NCBI RefSeq assembly: GCF_001029445.1
Contig: NZ_LDOT01000034.1
Span: 1 to 64,000, forward strand
DNA: 64,000 bases
DNA from: Photobacterium aquae
Lineage (GTDB): Bacteria; Pseudomonadota; Gammaproteobacteria; Enterobacterales; Vibrionaceae
Direction: 5' to 3'
In this document: in pieces, positions 34,986-44,155 of the stretch
Layout: each line of letters opens with the position of its first letter
Numbering within the stretch: position 1 is the stretch's first letter
Notes under the pieces: model-generated
Told to the model about the DNA's origin: nothing
Seen by the model: only the letters and a program-made list of their open reading frames with translations
The model's database searches: none
Program-made: the position numbers and the translations under genes

Positions 34986-35660
34986 ATGAGCCCATCACGG
35001 CTGATATTATTGCTATTACTCGTCCCAATCACAGTAACAGCAAGTGTTAAACCCATTCCCCGTTACGAAAAGGTAGACTTGGATACTCGGCGGATATATG
35101 AACTCTCCTCGTTTCCTATATATGACTATTTTGTCTGTATAAAGAAAAACGACCCAGGACTACTCGCATACCTACAAAATGATTCACTATTTGACAAAAC
35201 AATCCGTACCGTTTCTGGCGAAATGGCAGCAAGCTACTATCGATATTTCAATGATCAGCCAGAAAAGCCTTACGTTAGCTCCCCAAGCCCTCAGGAAAAA
35301 TGGCCGCCAAGCGAACCTGCTCCATTTAGCAACAATAAAGCCATCAAGCATTTCCCCTACCAACTAATAAGCAAGCAAAAACACGACTACCACTACTCAG
35401 TGTCAATCTATGATGTGAAAAAAGAACAATGGCGACGCGATGGCGAAGAGCGAATATGGCTATTCAACCAGTTTGATTTTCTTCAGCGAACATCAGACTA
35501 CAACGTGGAGAGTATCGAAAGTATTGATAACCTAATGCTGATGACATCCTTGGATTTAAGAAGTATCCAGAAAGCAAATAGCGAAAAAAATGCATTCAGC
35601 TTGGGCTATAACAACGTCAAGGCCTTTTTCTACCAGGCTGATGTGAAATATTGCAAATAG
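34986..35660 (+). CDS. Hypothetical exported protein, 224 aa
   Basis: I start at the ATG preceded by GGGAGG (34986), giving a signal peptide MSPSRLILLLLLVPITVTAS; longer upstream frames have no ribosome site. The mature part has two Cys (DYFVCIKK and the penultimate position, VKYCK) that could form a disulfide, and a Pro/Ser-rich patch (VSSPSPQEKWPPSEPAPFSN). No family is recognised. It is followed by a bidirectional terminator shared with the glyoxalase-type gene. Confidence 0.62.
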   Translation: MSPSRLILLLLLVPITVTASVKPIPRYEKVDLDTRRIYELSSFPIYDYFVCIKKNDPGLLAYLQNDSLFDKTIRTVSGEMAASYYRYFNDQPEKPYVSSPSPQEKWPPSEPAPFSNNKAIKHFPYQLISKQKHDYHYSVSIYDVKKEQWRRDGEERIWLFNQFDFLQRTSDYNVESIESIDNLMLMTSLDLRSIQKANSEKNAFSLGYNNVKAFFYQADVKYCK

Positions 35661-35716
35661 CGCTATTACCAAATAAGAATATTACCGAAACCAGCCAACT
35701 CAGCGTCAATCATCTA

Positions 35717-35754
35717 GAAAAAAGCCACCCAACTGAAATTGGATGGCTTTTTTC
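35717..35754. terminator. Bidirectional terminator
   Basis: GAAAAAAGCCA / TGGCTTTTTTC stem; T runs on both strands between two convergent genes. Confidence 0.88.
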
Positions 35755-35777
35755 TTTCTTATTCAGCACGCCTCGGC

Positions 35778-36170
35778 TTACTGATAACGCCCATGACGCT
35801 GAAGGAACTCAATTTTGTAGCCATCAGGGTCAACAACAAAGAAGAATTTGGCCAACAGTTGACCTTCACGGAAGAATTCTTTGATTTCTGCTGGTTCATA
35901 CCCCAAACCGGCCAATTTCGTATGCTCGGCTTCTAGGTCGTCAACGGCTACGGCAATATGGCCATAACCGCTTCCGTGGGTATAGGACTCAGTCCCTTCG
36001 TTCCACGTCAGCTCGAGCTCCATATCGTTCTCTTCGTTTCGTAGATATACCAAGCTGAAACCGTCGAAATCGAGACGCTCTGCAACATCCAGATCCAATG
36101 CTTCCTTGTAAAACTTCAATGATTTATCTAGGTCGCCCACACGTACCATAGAATGAATGATCTTAGCCAT
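35778..36170 (-). CDS. Glyoxalase/VOC family protein, lactoylglutathione lyase type, 130 aa
   Basis: All four metal ligands of glyoxalase I can be placed: His 6 (AKIIHSMVRVGDL), Glu 53 (MELELTWN), His 71 (GSGYGHIAVAVDD) and Glu 121 (VDPDGYKIEFLQ). The length agrees with GloA (135). Glyoxalase I converts the methylglyoxal-glutathione adduct to lactoylglutathione in the cytosol. Sequence outside the motifs differs from the usual GloA (for example EFFREGQLLAKFFFV), so this may be a paralogue with another substrate. Confidence 0.8.
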   Translation of the reverse strand: MAKIIHSMVRVGDLDKSLKFYKEALDLDVAERLDFDGFSLVYLRNEENDMELELTWNEGTESYTHGSGYGHIAVAVDDLEAEHTKLAGLGYEPAEIKEFFREGQLLAKFFFVVDPDGYKIEFLQRHGRYQ

Positions 36171-36417
36171 CTGACATCTCCAGGTTGAACATACCCGAGC
36201 GGTACCATAAAACAGCTACACGCACACCGGGATACTGCGAATTTTAGTTCGCAGACTATAGCAACTCCCTGTTACTGCAACAAGCAGTTCCACCACGCGC
36301 TATCGTCTCGTCCCATGTATCCAAAACCCTTTCATTTTCAATAATGTGATACTGAATGTGATTCAACGCCGCTTTGTACTGTAGGCTTAAACAAGGTTAC
36401 AGGCGAGTGAGGTATAT

Positions 36418-38157
36418 ATGCAGCTAGAACGAATTGAAATATCCGGCTTTCGGGGTATAAAACGTCTCTCTCTTTCTCTGGACGCACTGACTGTTTTGAT
36501 TGGTGAGAATGCTTGGGGGAAATCCTCACTGCTCGACGCGCTGGATATTGCACTGTCTCCGGATGCCTCTTTCCATAACTTTCACTTTGACGACTTTCAT
36601 ATCGACTACAGTGCTGGCCATGCAAAAATGCACCAGTTGCAAATCGTACTCTACTGGCAAGAAGACTATCCCGGTGAACACAAAGCGCGCCGTTACCGCA
36701 GTTTTAGCCGAATGTGGCAATCCACCCACGCCGAAACCAAAGCACTATACTACCGAATCGCCAGTACAATTGAGGGTGATAGAATAATCACCGAACGCTA
36801 CTTTCTAGATACCAAAGGCGACAGGATCCCATGTGACGATACCGACAAACTCGCCAAACAGCTCATGATCCTTCACCCTGTCGTACGTATCCGTGATGCC
36901 CGGCGGCTTCGCGACTACAGCCACCAGCATAAATCGCCTACCCACTCTCACGACAAAGCCGATAGCAAGAGTAATGGCAAAAACGGTAACGGGCACGAAC
37001 AGCTATCCCTAGAAAAACAAGCTGCTGAAAAAAAACAGGCCGAAAATGTACGTATCCAACGGCGACTCGATAATACCTGCCGCCGATTAATGACCAAACC
37101 CGGCCATGTTAGCCAAGCTGAGATAAAAAGCAGCATCAATGCCCTGCGTTCTCTGGTCGATCACTATTTTGCCTTTACGCCACAAAGCCAGCCCCGCCAC
37201 TTTGATCGGGCCCACTTTCCGGAAAGGGCTCAATATGCGGTCAATCCGCTCGAACAACTCAGCCAACGAGAAATGAGCAAACAAGGGCGCTTAATCCTAA
37301 TGGGGCTGCTCAATGCCTTCATCCGCGCTCGAGGCCCGGTTGAACTGAAACGGATCAGCCGCCCAATCATGATCCTAGAAGATCCGGAAGGCCGACTTCA
37401 CCCCACGTTTCTCCATCAGGCGTGGAGCTTTATCGTTAACATGCCGATGCAAAAGATCCTTACGACCAACAGTCCAGATCTCTGCTCTGTTGTACCTATT
37501 GATAGCGTCAAAAAGCTGATCCGCCACCCGAACAAAACACTGGTCTACAGCCTTAATCCACAAGTTCTGGGTAAAGATGAAGCCAGACGCGTTGCCTTTC
37601 ATATTCGGCTTCACCGCCCAAGCGCACTTTTTGCAAGAGCATGGCTATTAGTTGAAGGCGAAACCGAAGTATGGTTATTCAATGAACTGGCTCGCCTCTG
37701 TGGCTATAACCTTGCCGCAGAAGGGGTTCAAATTATCGAATTCGCACAAAGTGGATTGCGCCCGCTAATCAAAGTTGCCCGCAACCTTGGGATTGAATGG
37801 CACATGATTGCCGATGGTGATATGGCAGGGAAAAAATACGCGGATACTGCAAGACGAATGCTGGGTAACGAATCAGAACGCCATAGGATCACCTTGTTAC
37901 CTAAGGCTGATATTGAACATTTCTTGTTTTTCAACGGCTTCGAGTCATTATTCCGAAGTTTGGCCGGCATTCCGGAGCACTCTCCTGTTAGCCCGAAGAA
38001 AATCATTCATCGGGCACTTAAGCGTCAAGCAAAACCGGATGTCGCTCTTGCAATGATTGCTTACATTGACGAGCATGATATCGATGTGATTCCGTTACTA
38101 TTACGCTGGGTTCTAAAACGTGTGGTTGCTATGTCTCGCGGAGTCAGTCAGATCTAG
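36418..38157 (+). CDS. ybjD: YbjD-like OLD-family ATPase/nuclease, 579 aa
   Basis: The N-terminal ABC-type ATPase has ERIEISGFRGIKRLSLSLD and the Walker A variant IGENAWGKSSLLDALDIAL. A charged insert (about 175-220, rich in Lys, Ser, His and Asn) looks like a coiled or disordered arm. LEDPEGRLHPTFLHQAW is the ABC Walker B region. The C-terminal Toprim domain has LLVEGETEVWLFNELA and ADGDMAGKKYADTA. OLD-family proteins are ATP-dependent DNA nucleases; phage P2 Old and GajA act against phages, but YbjD-type members are chromosomal and of unknown role. There is no GajB-like or other defence partner next door. Confidence 0.85.
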   Translation: MQLERIEISGFRGIKRLSLSLDALTVLIGENAWGKSSLLDALDIALSPDASFHNFHFDDFHIDYSAGHAKMHQLQIVLYWQEDYPGEHKARRYRSFSRMWQSTHAETKALYYRIASTIEGDRIITERYFLDTKGDRIPCDDTDKLAKQLMILHPVVRIRDARRLRDYSHQHKSPTHSHDKADSKSNGKNGNGHEQLSLEKQAAEKKQAENVRIQRRLDNTCRRLMTKPGHVSQAEIKSSINALRSLVDHYFAFTPQSQPRHFDRAHFPERAQYAVNPLEQLSQREMSKQGRLILMGLLNAFIRARGPVELKRISRPIMILEDPEGRLHPTFLHQAWSFIVNMPMQKILTTNSPDLCSVVPIDSVKKLIRHPNKTLVYSLNPQVLGKDEARRVAFHIRLHRPSALFARAWLLVEGETEVWLFNELARLCGYNLAAEGVQIIEFAQSGLRPLIKVARNLGIEWHMIADGDMAGKKYADTARRMLGNESERHRITLLPKADIEHFLFFNGFESLFRSLAGIPEHSPVSPKKIIHRALKRQAKPDVALAMIAYIDEHDIDVIPLLLRWVLKRVVAMSRGVSQI

Positions 38158-38189
38158 TTAAAACCAATACAAATTAATACCGGTAACAC

Positions 38190-38729
38190 CTATTTATCCT
38201 GCTTTTCAAAAAACAATGTTACCTGACCGACATGAAAACCCCACTTGGTCATTTCTGCAGTATTGAACAAGTGGGTTTCGTCTTGCAGATACATCCAATC
38301 ATTGAATGTGATGTCATAGCTACTATCACCAACCGGCACTCTGAGTACATAACGCCAATTAAGAGCGTTCCCGATAATCTTACCTTGAGCCTCTCCTATA
38401 ACGTCATCAGCTGTACCGCTATAGCGCCCATTTCCCTGATGGGTGATCACCCAAATCCGACGTTGTTGCTCTCCGTCATCAAAGACGAAATCTTCTGTTA
38501 ACGTCAGAACATTTCCATCAACTGCTCCGACAATATCGACATTGAACCGCCGGGTTTGCTTACCGCTCCGGTCTTGCAGCATTCCCCATGCCTTGACTCG
38601 ACCGTCAAAATATCCAAATAAATCAAAATCAGGCTTCGTGCCTTGATAATCCTCTATCGATGCCGTGCACCCGAATAATCCCATAATAAACACCAAAGAT
38701 ATCAAGATGGGTCTGCTCAATCTTGCCAT
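38190..38729 (-). CDS. DUF3833 lipoprotein, 179 aa
   Basis: Lipobox LFGC (Cys about 21) is followed by the DUF3833 pattern: FDLFGYFDGRVKAWGMLQDR, RRFNVDIVGAVDGNVLTLTE, DFVFDDGEQQRRIWVI and the terminal FNTAEMTKWGFHVGQVTLFF. The mature protein is a small lipocalin-like beta sheet at the outer membrane or periplasm. It is the last gene of the large photolyase/Cfa cluster, whose composition (DUF1365, Cfa, DUF2878, chalcone-isomerase-like, DUF3833) recurs in marine gamma-proteobacteria. Such a protein might carry or bind a lipid product. That is inference. Confidence 0.85.
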   Translation of the reverse strand: MARLSRPILISLVFIMGLFGCTASIEDYQGTKPDFDLFGYFDGRVKAWGMLQDRSGKQTRRFNVDIVGAVDGNVLTLTEDFVFDDGEQQRRIWVITHQGNGRYSGTADDVIGEAQGKIIGNALNWRYVLRVPVGDSSYDITFNDWMYLQDETHLFNTAEMTKWGFHVGQVTLFFEKQDK

Positions 38730-38745
38730 GCCGTCTCCAAAGCAA

Positions 38746-39279
38746 CTAGCGTCTGCCTATCAGTTGGTTGCGAATGTCTGGATAGGCCGTTTGCGGTGAC
38801 AACCAGATATGAACAAATGAGCGTGCCATTTCATGATCCTTCACAATCCCAATCTGCCGATTATCACGGTAGAATGTACCTTGTTGGCCGTCATAGACGA
38901 AAATAAGCCTATCCCCCTTGCGAACATCCGGCCAAATTGTCGCTAATTTACGCAGCCATTTATCGCGTTTGAATTTGGTGATCCCGAGATGAACCCACTG
39001 ATCATCGGTTGCATCAATAAGATCATCGTTATCAATGTTACGCTGGTATTTGATCACCAAGGCCAGAGGTAATCCATCATTACGATAGGTTCCGTTGGGT
39101 GTGCGCAATTCTGAATCGTAAATAACCCACGGCCCCCACTTTAGTTGTGCCTCGCCCACCGCCGGCCATGACTGCCACGGCGTTGATGCAAATGCACTAT
39201 TACTGACACCCATTAGCCCGGCAACCACAATCCCAAGAAGGGCTGATTTATATGATTTAAAAACGGAATGGTTTTGCAT
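38746..39279 (-). CDS. Chalcone-isomerase-like exported protein, 177 aa
   Basis: The signal peptide ends at NSAFAS. The mature part reads VGEAQLKWGPWVIYDSELRT, PLALVIKYQRNIDNDDLIDA and then DRLIFVYDGQQGTFYRDNR, matching the bacterial chalcone isomerase-like domain (a fold also known from fatty-acid-binding proteins). It is not expected to make flavonoids. Members usually occur beside Cfa-like genes, as here. Its start overlaps the end of the DUF2878 gene by about 23 bases, so it belongs to the same transcript. Confidence 0.82.
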   Translation of the reverse strand: MQNHSVFKSYKSALLGIVVAGLMGVSNSAFASTPWQSWPAVGEAQLKWGPWVIYDSELRTPNGTYRNDGLPLALVIKYQRNIDNDDLIDATDDQWVHLGITKFKRDKWLRKLATIWPDVRKGDRLIFVYDGQQGTFYRDNRQIGIVKDHEMARSFVHIWLSPQTAYPDIRNQLIGRR

Positions 39280-39898
39280 ATCGCCCTCCGAATAGACGGT
39301 TAACCGTTGTTAGTAAGCCTATAGCGACGAAGGTAAACAGCCCCCAGCACAGTAAAAGGACAAGACCACTTAGCTCAATACCGTATGGCAAAGACGCCGC
39401 ATCAAATCGATAGCCAGCCAAATAACTCATTGCTCCGCCAAGCGAACCAATCAGTCCAAGCAGCCAATACGGCATAACAAGCAACCGACTACGCATAATC
39501 CAGACAAATGACGCAAAACCCAGCCATAGCAGTACTAACCACAAGGGCATTCCTTCCGCATCAAACGCCAAAACCCCGGCTTGGATCAGCATAAAATCCA
39601 TCCCGATACCTATCCCGCCGAGAAGCAACGAAAAACGTGCGCTGCCGGGAAACAGTGCCCACGCGGTTACCAACATAATCACCAAAGCAACCACCCATTG
39701 TGATTGCCCCAAAACGGCAGCTGCCCAGTAGAGGTTGAATACAAGGCCAAGAACAACCACAGCCTTGGTGCTCAATACTGATGATGTCGCCGTTTCTGAT
39801 AGGATGGGTGAAGTAGCAACAGAGCCTTGCGCCTTTGGCGACTGACTATTCGCATGCGATGCTTCAACCTGTTGATCTCGGAATGAATAGCCTGCCAT
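39257..39898 (-). CDS. DUF2878 membrane protein, 213 aa
   Basis: Seven or so hydrophobic helices, including FNLYWAAAVLGQ, GGIGIGMDFMLIQAGVLAFD and WLVLLWLGFASFVWIMRSRL. The GxxxGxxxDxxLxxxGVLxF segment is typical of DUF2878. It encodes an inner-membrane protein of unknown activity. It lies between the cfa-like gene and the chalcone-isomerase-like gene in the same order seen in other Vibrionaceae. A hydrophilic N-terminal region (about 40 residues, Ser/Thr-rich) precedes the first helix and may mean that the true start is further in. Confidence 0.82.
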   Translation of the reverse strand: MAGYSFRDQQVEASHANSQSPKAQGSVATSPILSETATSSVLSTKAVVVLGLVFNLYWAAAVLGQSQWVVALVIMLVTAWALFPGSARFSLLLGGIGIGMDFMLIQAGVLAFDAEGMPLWLVLLWLGFASFVWIMRSRLLVMPYWLLGLIGSLGGAMSYLAGYRFDAASLPYGIELSGLVLLLCWGLFTFVAIGLLTTVNRLFGGRYAKPFRF

Positions 39899-39953
39899 CG
39901 TTGGTTACGCCTCGTTATTGGGTTCGTCTTTACAGGCTGTGTCCTGCCTTGCC

Positions 39954-41192
39954 CTAACTACGCCACTGGCTTCGGCTGGCTACAAGTTGAACTGTACTTA
40001 TCGTTCTCTCAAGGAAGCCACCTTCGCAGTAACATAAGTAATAACGCCACATACGGATAAATCGATCATCAAAGCCTTGTTGTTTCAACATTTCAATACT
40101 GCGATTAAACCCTTGGTGCCAATCTGACAAGGTACGCGCATAATCCAGCCCGATATCTTTCAAGTCCCGAATAACAAAATCTGTATGTTGGGTAAACTGG
40201 CTGGAAAGCACATTGACTGAAGGAAGAAAACCACCGGGGAAAATATGTTTCTGTATGAAATCCACCCCTTTGCTATAGCTATCATAACGTTGATCGGCAA
40301 TCGTGATGGCTTGAAGCGCCAATAAGCCATCAGGTTTGAGTAAAGACTGGCATTTCTTCAAATAGGTCGTCAGATATTCCTTCCCCACAGCCTCAACCAT
40401 TTCGACAGACACTATCTTGTCGTACTTCCCTTCCAGATCACGATAATCACTGAGCAACAGGGTAATTCGATCCTGCAAGCCTTCTTCTTCAACCCGCGCT
40501 TTGGCCCATGCATACTGTTCATCTGAAATAGTGGTAGTGGTTACCTGACAGCCATAATGCTTGGCCGCATGAATAGCCAATGCCCCCCAACCCGTACCAA
40601 TTTCTAGCAAATGGTCTTGCTCGCTCAAATTAAGTAACTGGCACAGGCGGTCGACTTTGGCATACTGGGCATCAGCCAAGGTCGTATCTTGTGTCGCATA
40701 GATCCCCGCGGAGTAAAGCATGCTCGGATCCAGAAATGTGCGATAAAAATCGTTGCCCAAATCATAATGGGCCAGAATATTTTGTTTGGCGGCTTCCTTG
40801 CTGTTTCGGCGTGACCAATGCAGCCATTTATCCTTGATCGCCCCCAACCAGCTGACCTTCTGCTCCAGCTTGTCAAGCATAGGCAAGTTCATCGCAATCA
40901 CTCTGACAACCTGAGTAAGATCTGGCGAATCCCACCAGCCATCCATGTAAGCTTCACCGGCGGCGATACTGCCGCCATTAAGGACCCGACGATAAAATGC
41001 AGATTCATTGACAATAAGTTGGGCTTGGCAAGCAGCTTCCCTGTCGCCGAAAAAATGCGTATCTCGGTCTTTTTCCACAATGGTGAGTCCCGCGCCTTGG
41101 ATATATGCCAAGAAACCAAACACGACTCGCCTAGCGACCTGCTCAGTTTGCGTCACCCACTTCCCTGAACGATCCGCTTCACTCTTAAACAT
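39954..41192 (-). CDS. Cyclopropane-fatty-acid-synthase-like methyltransferase, 412 aa
   Basis: The CFA synthase core is present: AHYDLGNDFYRTFLDPSMLY, LLEIGTGWGALAIHAAKHYG (SAM-binding), VTTTTISDEQYAWAKARV, VSVEMVEAVGKEYLTTYLKK, and FIQKHIFPGGFLPSVNVL. The C terminus has the usual MWRYYLCYCEGGFLERTIST. Length (412) is close to E. coli Cfa (382). These enzymes transfer a methyl or methylene group to unsaturated acyl chains of membrane phospholipids. In Rhodobacter a similar enzyme (UfaM type) leads to methylated and then furan fatty acids, so cyclopropane may not be the product. Member of the photolyase-linked cluster. Confidence 0.9.
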   Translation of the reverse strand: MFKSEADRSGKWVTQTEQVARRVVFGFLAYIQGAGLTIVEKDRDTHFFGDREAACQAQLIVNESAFYRRVLNGGSIAAGEAYMDGWWDSPDLTQVVRVIAMNLPMLDKLEQKVSWLGAIKDKWLHWSRRNSKEAAKQNILAHYDLGNDFYRTFLDPSMLYSAGIYATQDTTLADAQYAKVDRLCQLLNLSEQDHLLEIGTGWGALAIHAAKHYGCQVTTTTISDEQYAWAKARVEEEGLQDRITLLLSDYRDLEGKYDKIVSVEMVEAVGKEYLTTYLKKCQSLLKPDGLLALQAITIADQRYDSYSKGVDFIQKHIFPGGFLPSVNVLSSQFTQHTDFVIRDLKDIGLDYARTLSDWHQGFNRSIEMLKQQGFDDRFIRMWRYYLCYCEGGFLERTISTVQLVASRSQWRS

Positions 41193-41278
41193 AACATCAC
41201 CCTTTGCTTTTGTTGTTCTTCAGGTTGCTCGCCCGAATCTATCTATTAGAGCCTATCTATTATCTCTTATCGCTCGTC

Positions 41279-42079
41279 TTATGTTTTTTTGCTCGAATCC
41301 ACCACACTATCCGGATGACCATAAAACGGCACTTTCTTGAGCCAAAGTTTCAACGCCTGCCAGTAAATGCCAACCAATATTTTTACCGTTTGTATCGGTG
41401 TGGCAAGCAATAGACGCGCCAACTGATCGGTGGTGAAAGACGAATGCTTCATCGCCATGGTCGCATCAAGTACTTTGCTACCATCTGCTCGATCACAAAT
41501 ATCAAGATGTACCAGTAGTCGCCGTCCAGGTGGCTGCAAGTTCCACTGATAGCGCTGTGTCATAGGATTAAAAGGAGATACGTGAAATTGCTTGCTCTGC
41601 TGCCAATATTGTTCGGGCCACTGGTCTGTTGCAGGGATGGCATAGTAATGCCGCTCATTCCACGGGGTATTACTTACCTCAGCCAATACCCAACGCCAAG
41701 TATTCGTTTCATCATAAAGGTAATAGAGATTGAGCGGACTGAAATAGATACCGGCATAGCGTAGCTGACACAACAACGTTATTCGCCCTTCTATCTGTTC
41801 GCCGGTCAAACGGGCAACCATCTCTTTCACTCGCTGTTTTACTTCAAGTGCCGATACAGCCGCCCCGTCAACAGCCATATAGTCTGCTGCTCGCCAACGA
41901 GCAAAATGCCACCAGCGGGTACCAAAGCCTATTACCTTTCGCTCGAGCTGGGGCAACTCATCAAGATCAACCATCGGCATGAACATTGGGTAGCTAAAGC
42001 CGTGTTTCACTGGACTGAATCGACGGTGGCGCACGCTTCCGACAAACAACGCACTATTCATTTCACTTAGATCGCTCAT
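41279..42079 (-). CDS. DUF1365 protein, 266 aa
   Basis: The family begins [20 protein letters not shown] and continues [66 protein letters not shown] and [17 protein letters not shown]1365 proteins are almost always encoded between the FAD oxidoreductase and the Cfa-like enzyme, as here, and are thought to help modify or move the same lipid. It starts three bases after the FAD oxidoreductase gene ends, so it is co-transcribed. Activity unknown. Confidence 0.9.
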   Translation of the reverse strand: MSDLSEMNSALFVGSVRHRRFSPVKHGFSYPMFMPMVDLDELPQLERKVIGFGTRWWHFARWRAADYMAVDGAAVSALEVKQRVKEMVARLTGEQIEGRITLLCQLRYAGIYFSPLNLYYLYDETNTWRWVLAEVSNTPWNERHYYAIPATDQWPEQYWQQSKQFHVSPFNPMTQRYQWNLQPPGRRLLVHLDICDRADGSKVLDATMAMKHSSFTTDQLARLLLATPIQTVKILVGIYWQALKLWLKKVPFYGHPDSVVDSSKKT

Positions 42080-42082
42080 AAC

Positions 42083-43387
42083 TCAGCCTTGTTGCCGTTG
42101 AAGCTCAGAAGTAACAGCAAGATCGGCCTGAGGTGTATCAGCCAAAGTACGCAAACCATTTACGACATCCAGTGCGCTGCGCACCCCATCCTCATGAAAC
42201 CCGTTATACCAATACGCACCGCAATACCAGATCCCCGATTTTCCGTTGATCAAATCTCGCGATTGCTGGGCCAACATACTCTCAGAGGTAAAGACTGGAT
42301 GGGCATAGACAAAACGCCGTAAAATTTTGGCCGGATCAATAGCCTCAGTCTGATTTAGCGTGACACAGAAAGTCTCTTTCGATTCAATATCTTGGAGGAT
42401 ATTCATGTTGTAGGTAACGCTAGATAGCTTCTTATCACGCTGCTGACCAGCATCAAGATAATAATTCCAAGATGCCCAAGCCGCTCGCGACTGCGGCAGC
42501 ATAGTGGTATCCGTATGCAACACGACTTCATTGTTCTGATAAGTCATGTTGCCTAATACCGCATTCTCGTGTTCATTGGGATCGACCAAGATCTTCAAAG
42601 CCTGATCGCTATGAGTGGCAAAGATCACTTGGTCGTAACACTCCATCTCTCCCGCCGACGTTACCCCTATCTGACCATGCAGGCGCTGCACGCCCGTAAC
42701 TGGGCTAGACAGGCGGATCTTATCTTTGAATGGCATGATCAACTTTTTGACATACTCGCGAGACCCGCCGGGTATCACGTACCACTGCGGTCGGTTAGTC
42801 ACTTCAAGTAATCCGTGGTTACGGAAGAAACGAATAAAGAATTCCAACGGGAAGCCACGCATATCGGACAACGTCGAAGACCAGATGGCTGCCCCCATGG
42901 GCAAAATATAATTTTCACTGAAATAGTCATTGAATTGATTGCGACTTAAAAAATCCCCCAGTGTCCGGGACTGTTCTGTTGCCAAATCAACCTTGTTGGC
43001 CAATTTATTGAAACGCAGAATGTCATAAATAAATCGGTAGAATAATGGATTTACCAAATTGCGCTTCTGGGCGAACATCGAGGCCAAATTGTGACCGTTG
43101 TACTCCAGCCCAGTAGCATCATTATGAACACTAAAACTCATTTCAGTAGGCAGGCCTGCAATGCCAATCTCTGCCATCAAACGTTCGAAATTTGGATAGG
43201 TACGGTCATTGAAGACAATAAACCCGGTATCTACTGCATACTTGCCACTTGGTACGTTAACATCGACCGTTGCGGTATGTCCCCCAACATAGTCGTTAGC
43301 TTCATACACCGTAATATCATGATGCTTATGTAGATAATGGGCACAGGTCAATCCAGATATCCCTGTTCCTATGATCGCTATTTTCAT
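42083..43387 (-). CDS. FAD-dependent oxidoreductase (amine-oxidase fold), 434 aa
   Basis: The dinucleotide-binding motif IAIIGTGISGLTCAHYLHKH followed by VYEANDYVGGHTATVDV places FAD binding at the N terminus. GFIVFNDRTYPNFERLMAEI and the late GIWYCGAYWYNGFHEDGVRS are signatures of the subgroup associated with Cfa-like genes. The homologous enzyme family is implicated in desaturating or oxidising methylated acyl chains in the furan-fatty-acid pathway of alpha-proteobacteria. That role is inferred from gene neighbourhood. The start overlaps the SDR stop by four bases. Confidence 0.9.
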   Translation of the reverse strand: MKIAIIGTGISGLTCAHYLHKHHDITVYEANDYVGGHTATVDVNVPSGKYAVDTGFIVFNDRTYPNFERLMAEIGIAGLPTEMSFSVHNDATGLEYNGHNLASMFAQKRNLVNPLFYRFIYDILRFNKLANKVDLATEQSRTLGDFLSRNQFNDYFSENYILPMGAAIWSSTLSDMRGFPLEFFIRFFRNHGLLEVTNRPQWYVIPGGSREYVKKLIMPFKDKIRLSSPVTGVQRLHGQIGVTSAGEMECYDQVIFATHSDQALKILVDPNEHENAVLGNMTYQNNEVVLHTDTTMLPQSRAAWASWNYYLDAGQQRDKKLSSVTYNMNILQDIESKETFCVTLNQTEAIDPAKILRRFVYAHPVFTSESMLAQQSRDLINGKSGIWYCGAYWYNGFHEDGVRSALDVVNGLRTLADTPQADLAVTSELQRQQG

Positions 43388-44154
43388 ACGGTCTTCCCTG
43401 TAAGTCGTTTAACAGCAGCCAATTGCCATGACAACGGCAACAGCGCGAGTGATTTAAGAAAAAGGCTGAACTTGGGCGGAAAATGAATCTCTTTTTTCTT
43501 TGCCTTAATGCCGCGGCGAATCTTTTCCGATGCATACTCAGGCGACACCAACATCGGCATTGCAAAATCGTTCTTATCCGTTAATGGTGTTTTGACAAAA
43601 CCAGGGCTAACTAGTGACACCGTCACGCTTTTAGCCGCCAAATCTATATCTAGCGTTTTAGCGATATAGGCCAATGCCGCTTTGGATGCACCATAAGCCT
43701 CAGCACGAGGCAACGGTAAATAGGAAGCCGTCGAACCCACCAATACCAAATGGGTCGATGCATTAAATCGATCCTGCATGGCCTCGATACAATTGAGCAA
43801 GCCAAACACATTGGTTTCAAATACACGACGAAACAAGGCAACATCTATTTGGCCATGGTTAATGTATTCACAAGTACCGGCATTGAGGATCAACACCGAG
43901 GGCAAAGGATCCAGTTCCGCCAACGCCGTTGCGACTTGCTCACCATCAGAAACATCAAAGCGAAGTGTCGTGATCCGGTTGGATTCGGCTTCTAATAATG
44001 CCAGCCGCTCGGAACTCTGACCGCAGGCATAAACCTGCCAGCCTTCCTGGGCGTAATCCAACGCCAACTGACGTCCTATCCCCGAACTGGCTCCAGTGAT
44101 CAATACTGAATTAGTTCCATTAGCTACTTGTTGTTCCGAGCCCATTCCAACCAT
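43384..44154 (-). CDS. Short-chain dehydrogenase/reductase, 256 aa
   Basis: The cofactor motif VLITGASSGIGRQLALDYA is followed by LILNAGTCEYI, the catalytic Ser in LVLVGSTASYLPLPRAEAYG with Tyr and Lys in AEAYGASKAALAYI, and the later VSLVSPGFVKTPLT. It uses NAD(P)H to reduce or oxidise a small carbonyl or alcohol; its place in this cluster suggests a lipid-derived substrate. The start lies one base from the stop of the NTF2-like gene, with GGCGAGG upstream. A matS site lies within it (43614-43626). Confidence 0.9.
   Translation of the reverse strand: MVGMGSEQQVANGTNSVLITGASSGIGRQLALDYAQEGWQVYACGQSSERLALLEAESNRITTLRFDVSDGEQVATALAELDPLPSVLILNAGTCEYINHGQIDVALFRRVFETNVFGLLNCIEAMQDRFNASTHLVLVGSTASYLPLPRAEAYGASKAALAYIAKTLDIDLAAKSVTVSLVSPGFVKTPLTDKNDFAMPMLVSPEYASEKIRRGIKAKKKEIHFPPKFSLFLKSLALLPLSWQLAAVKRLTGKTV
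43614..43626. other. matS site
   Basis: GTGACACCGTCAC, the same 13-mer as at 3065, an exact consensus match inside the SDR gene. Confidence 0.85.
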
Positions 44155-44155
44155 G

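Noticed and set aside
36418-38157. Gabija-type defence system
   Set aside because: The OLD-like gene has no GajB/UvrD-like helicase partner next to it and resembles YbjD.
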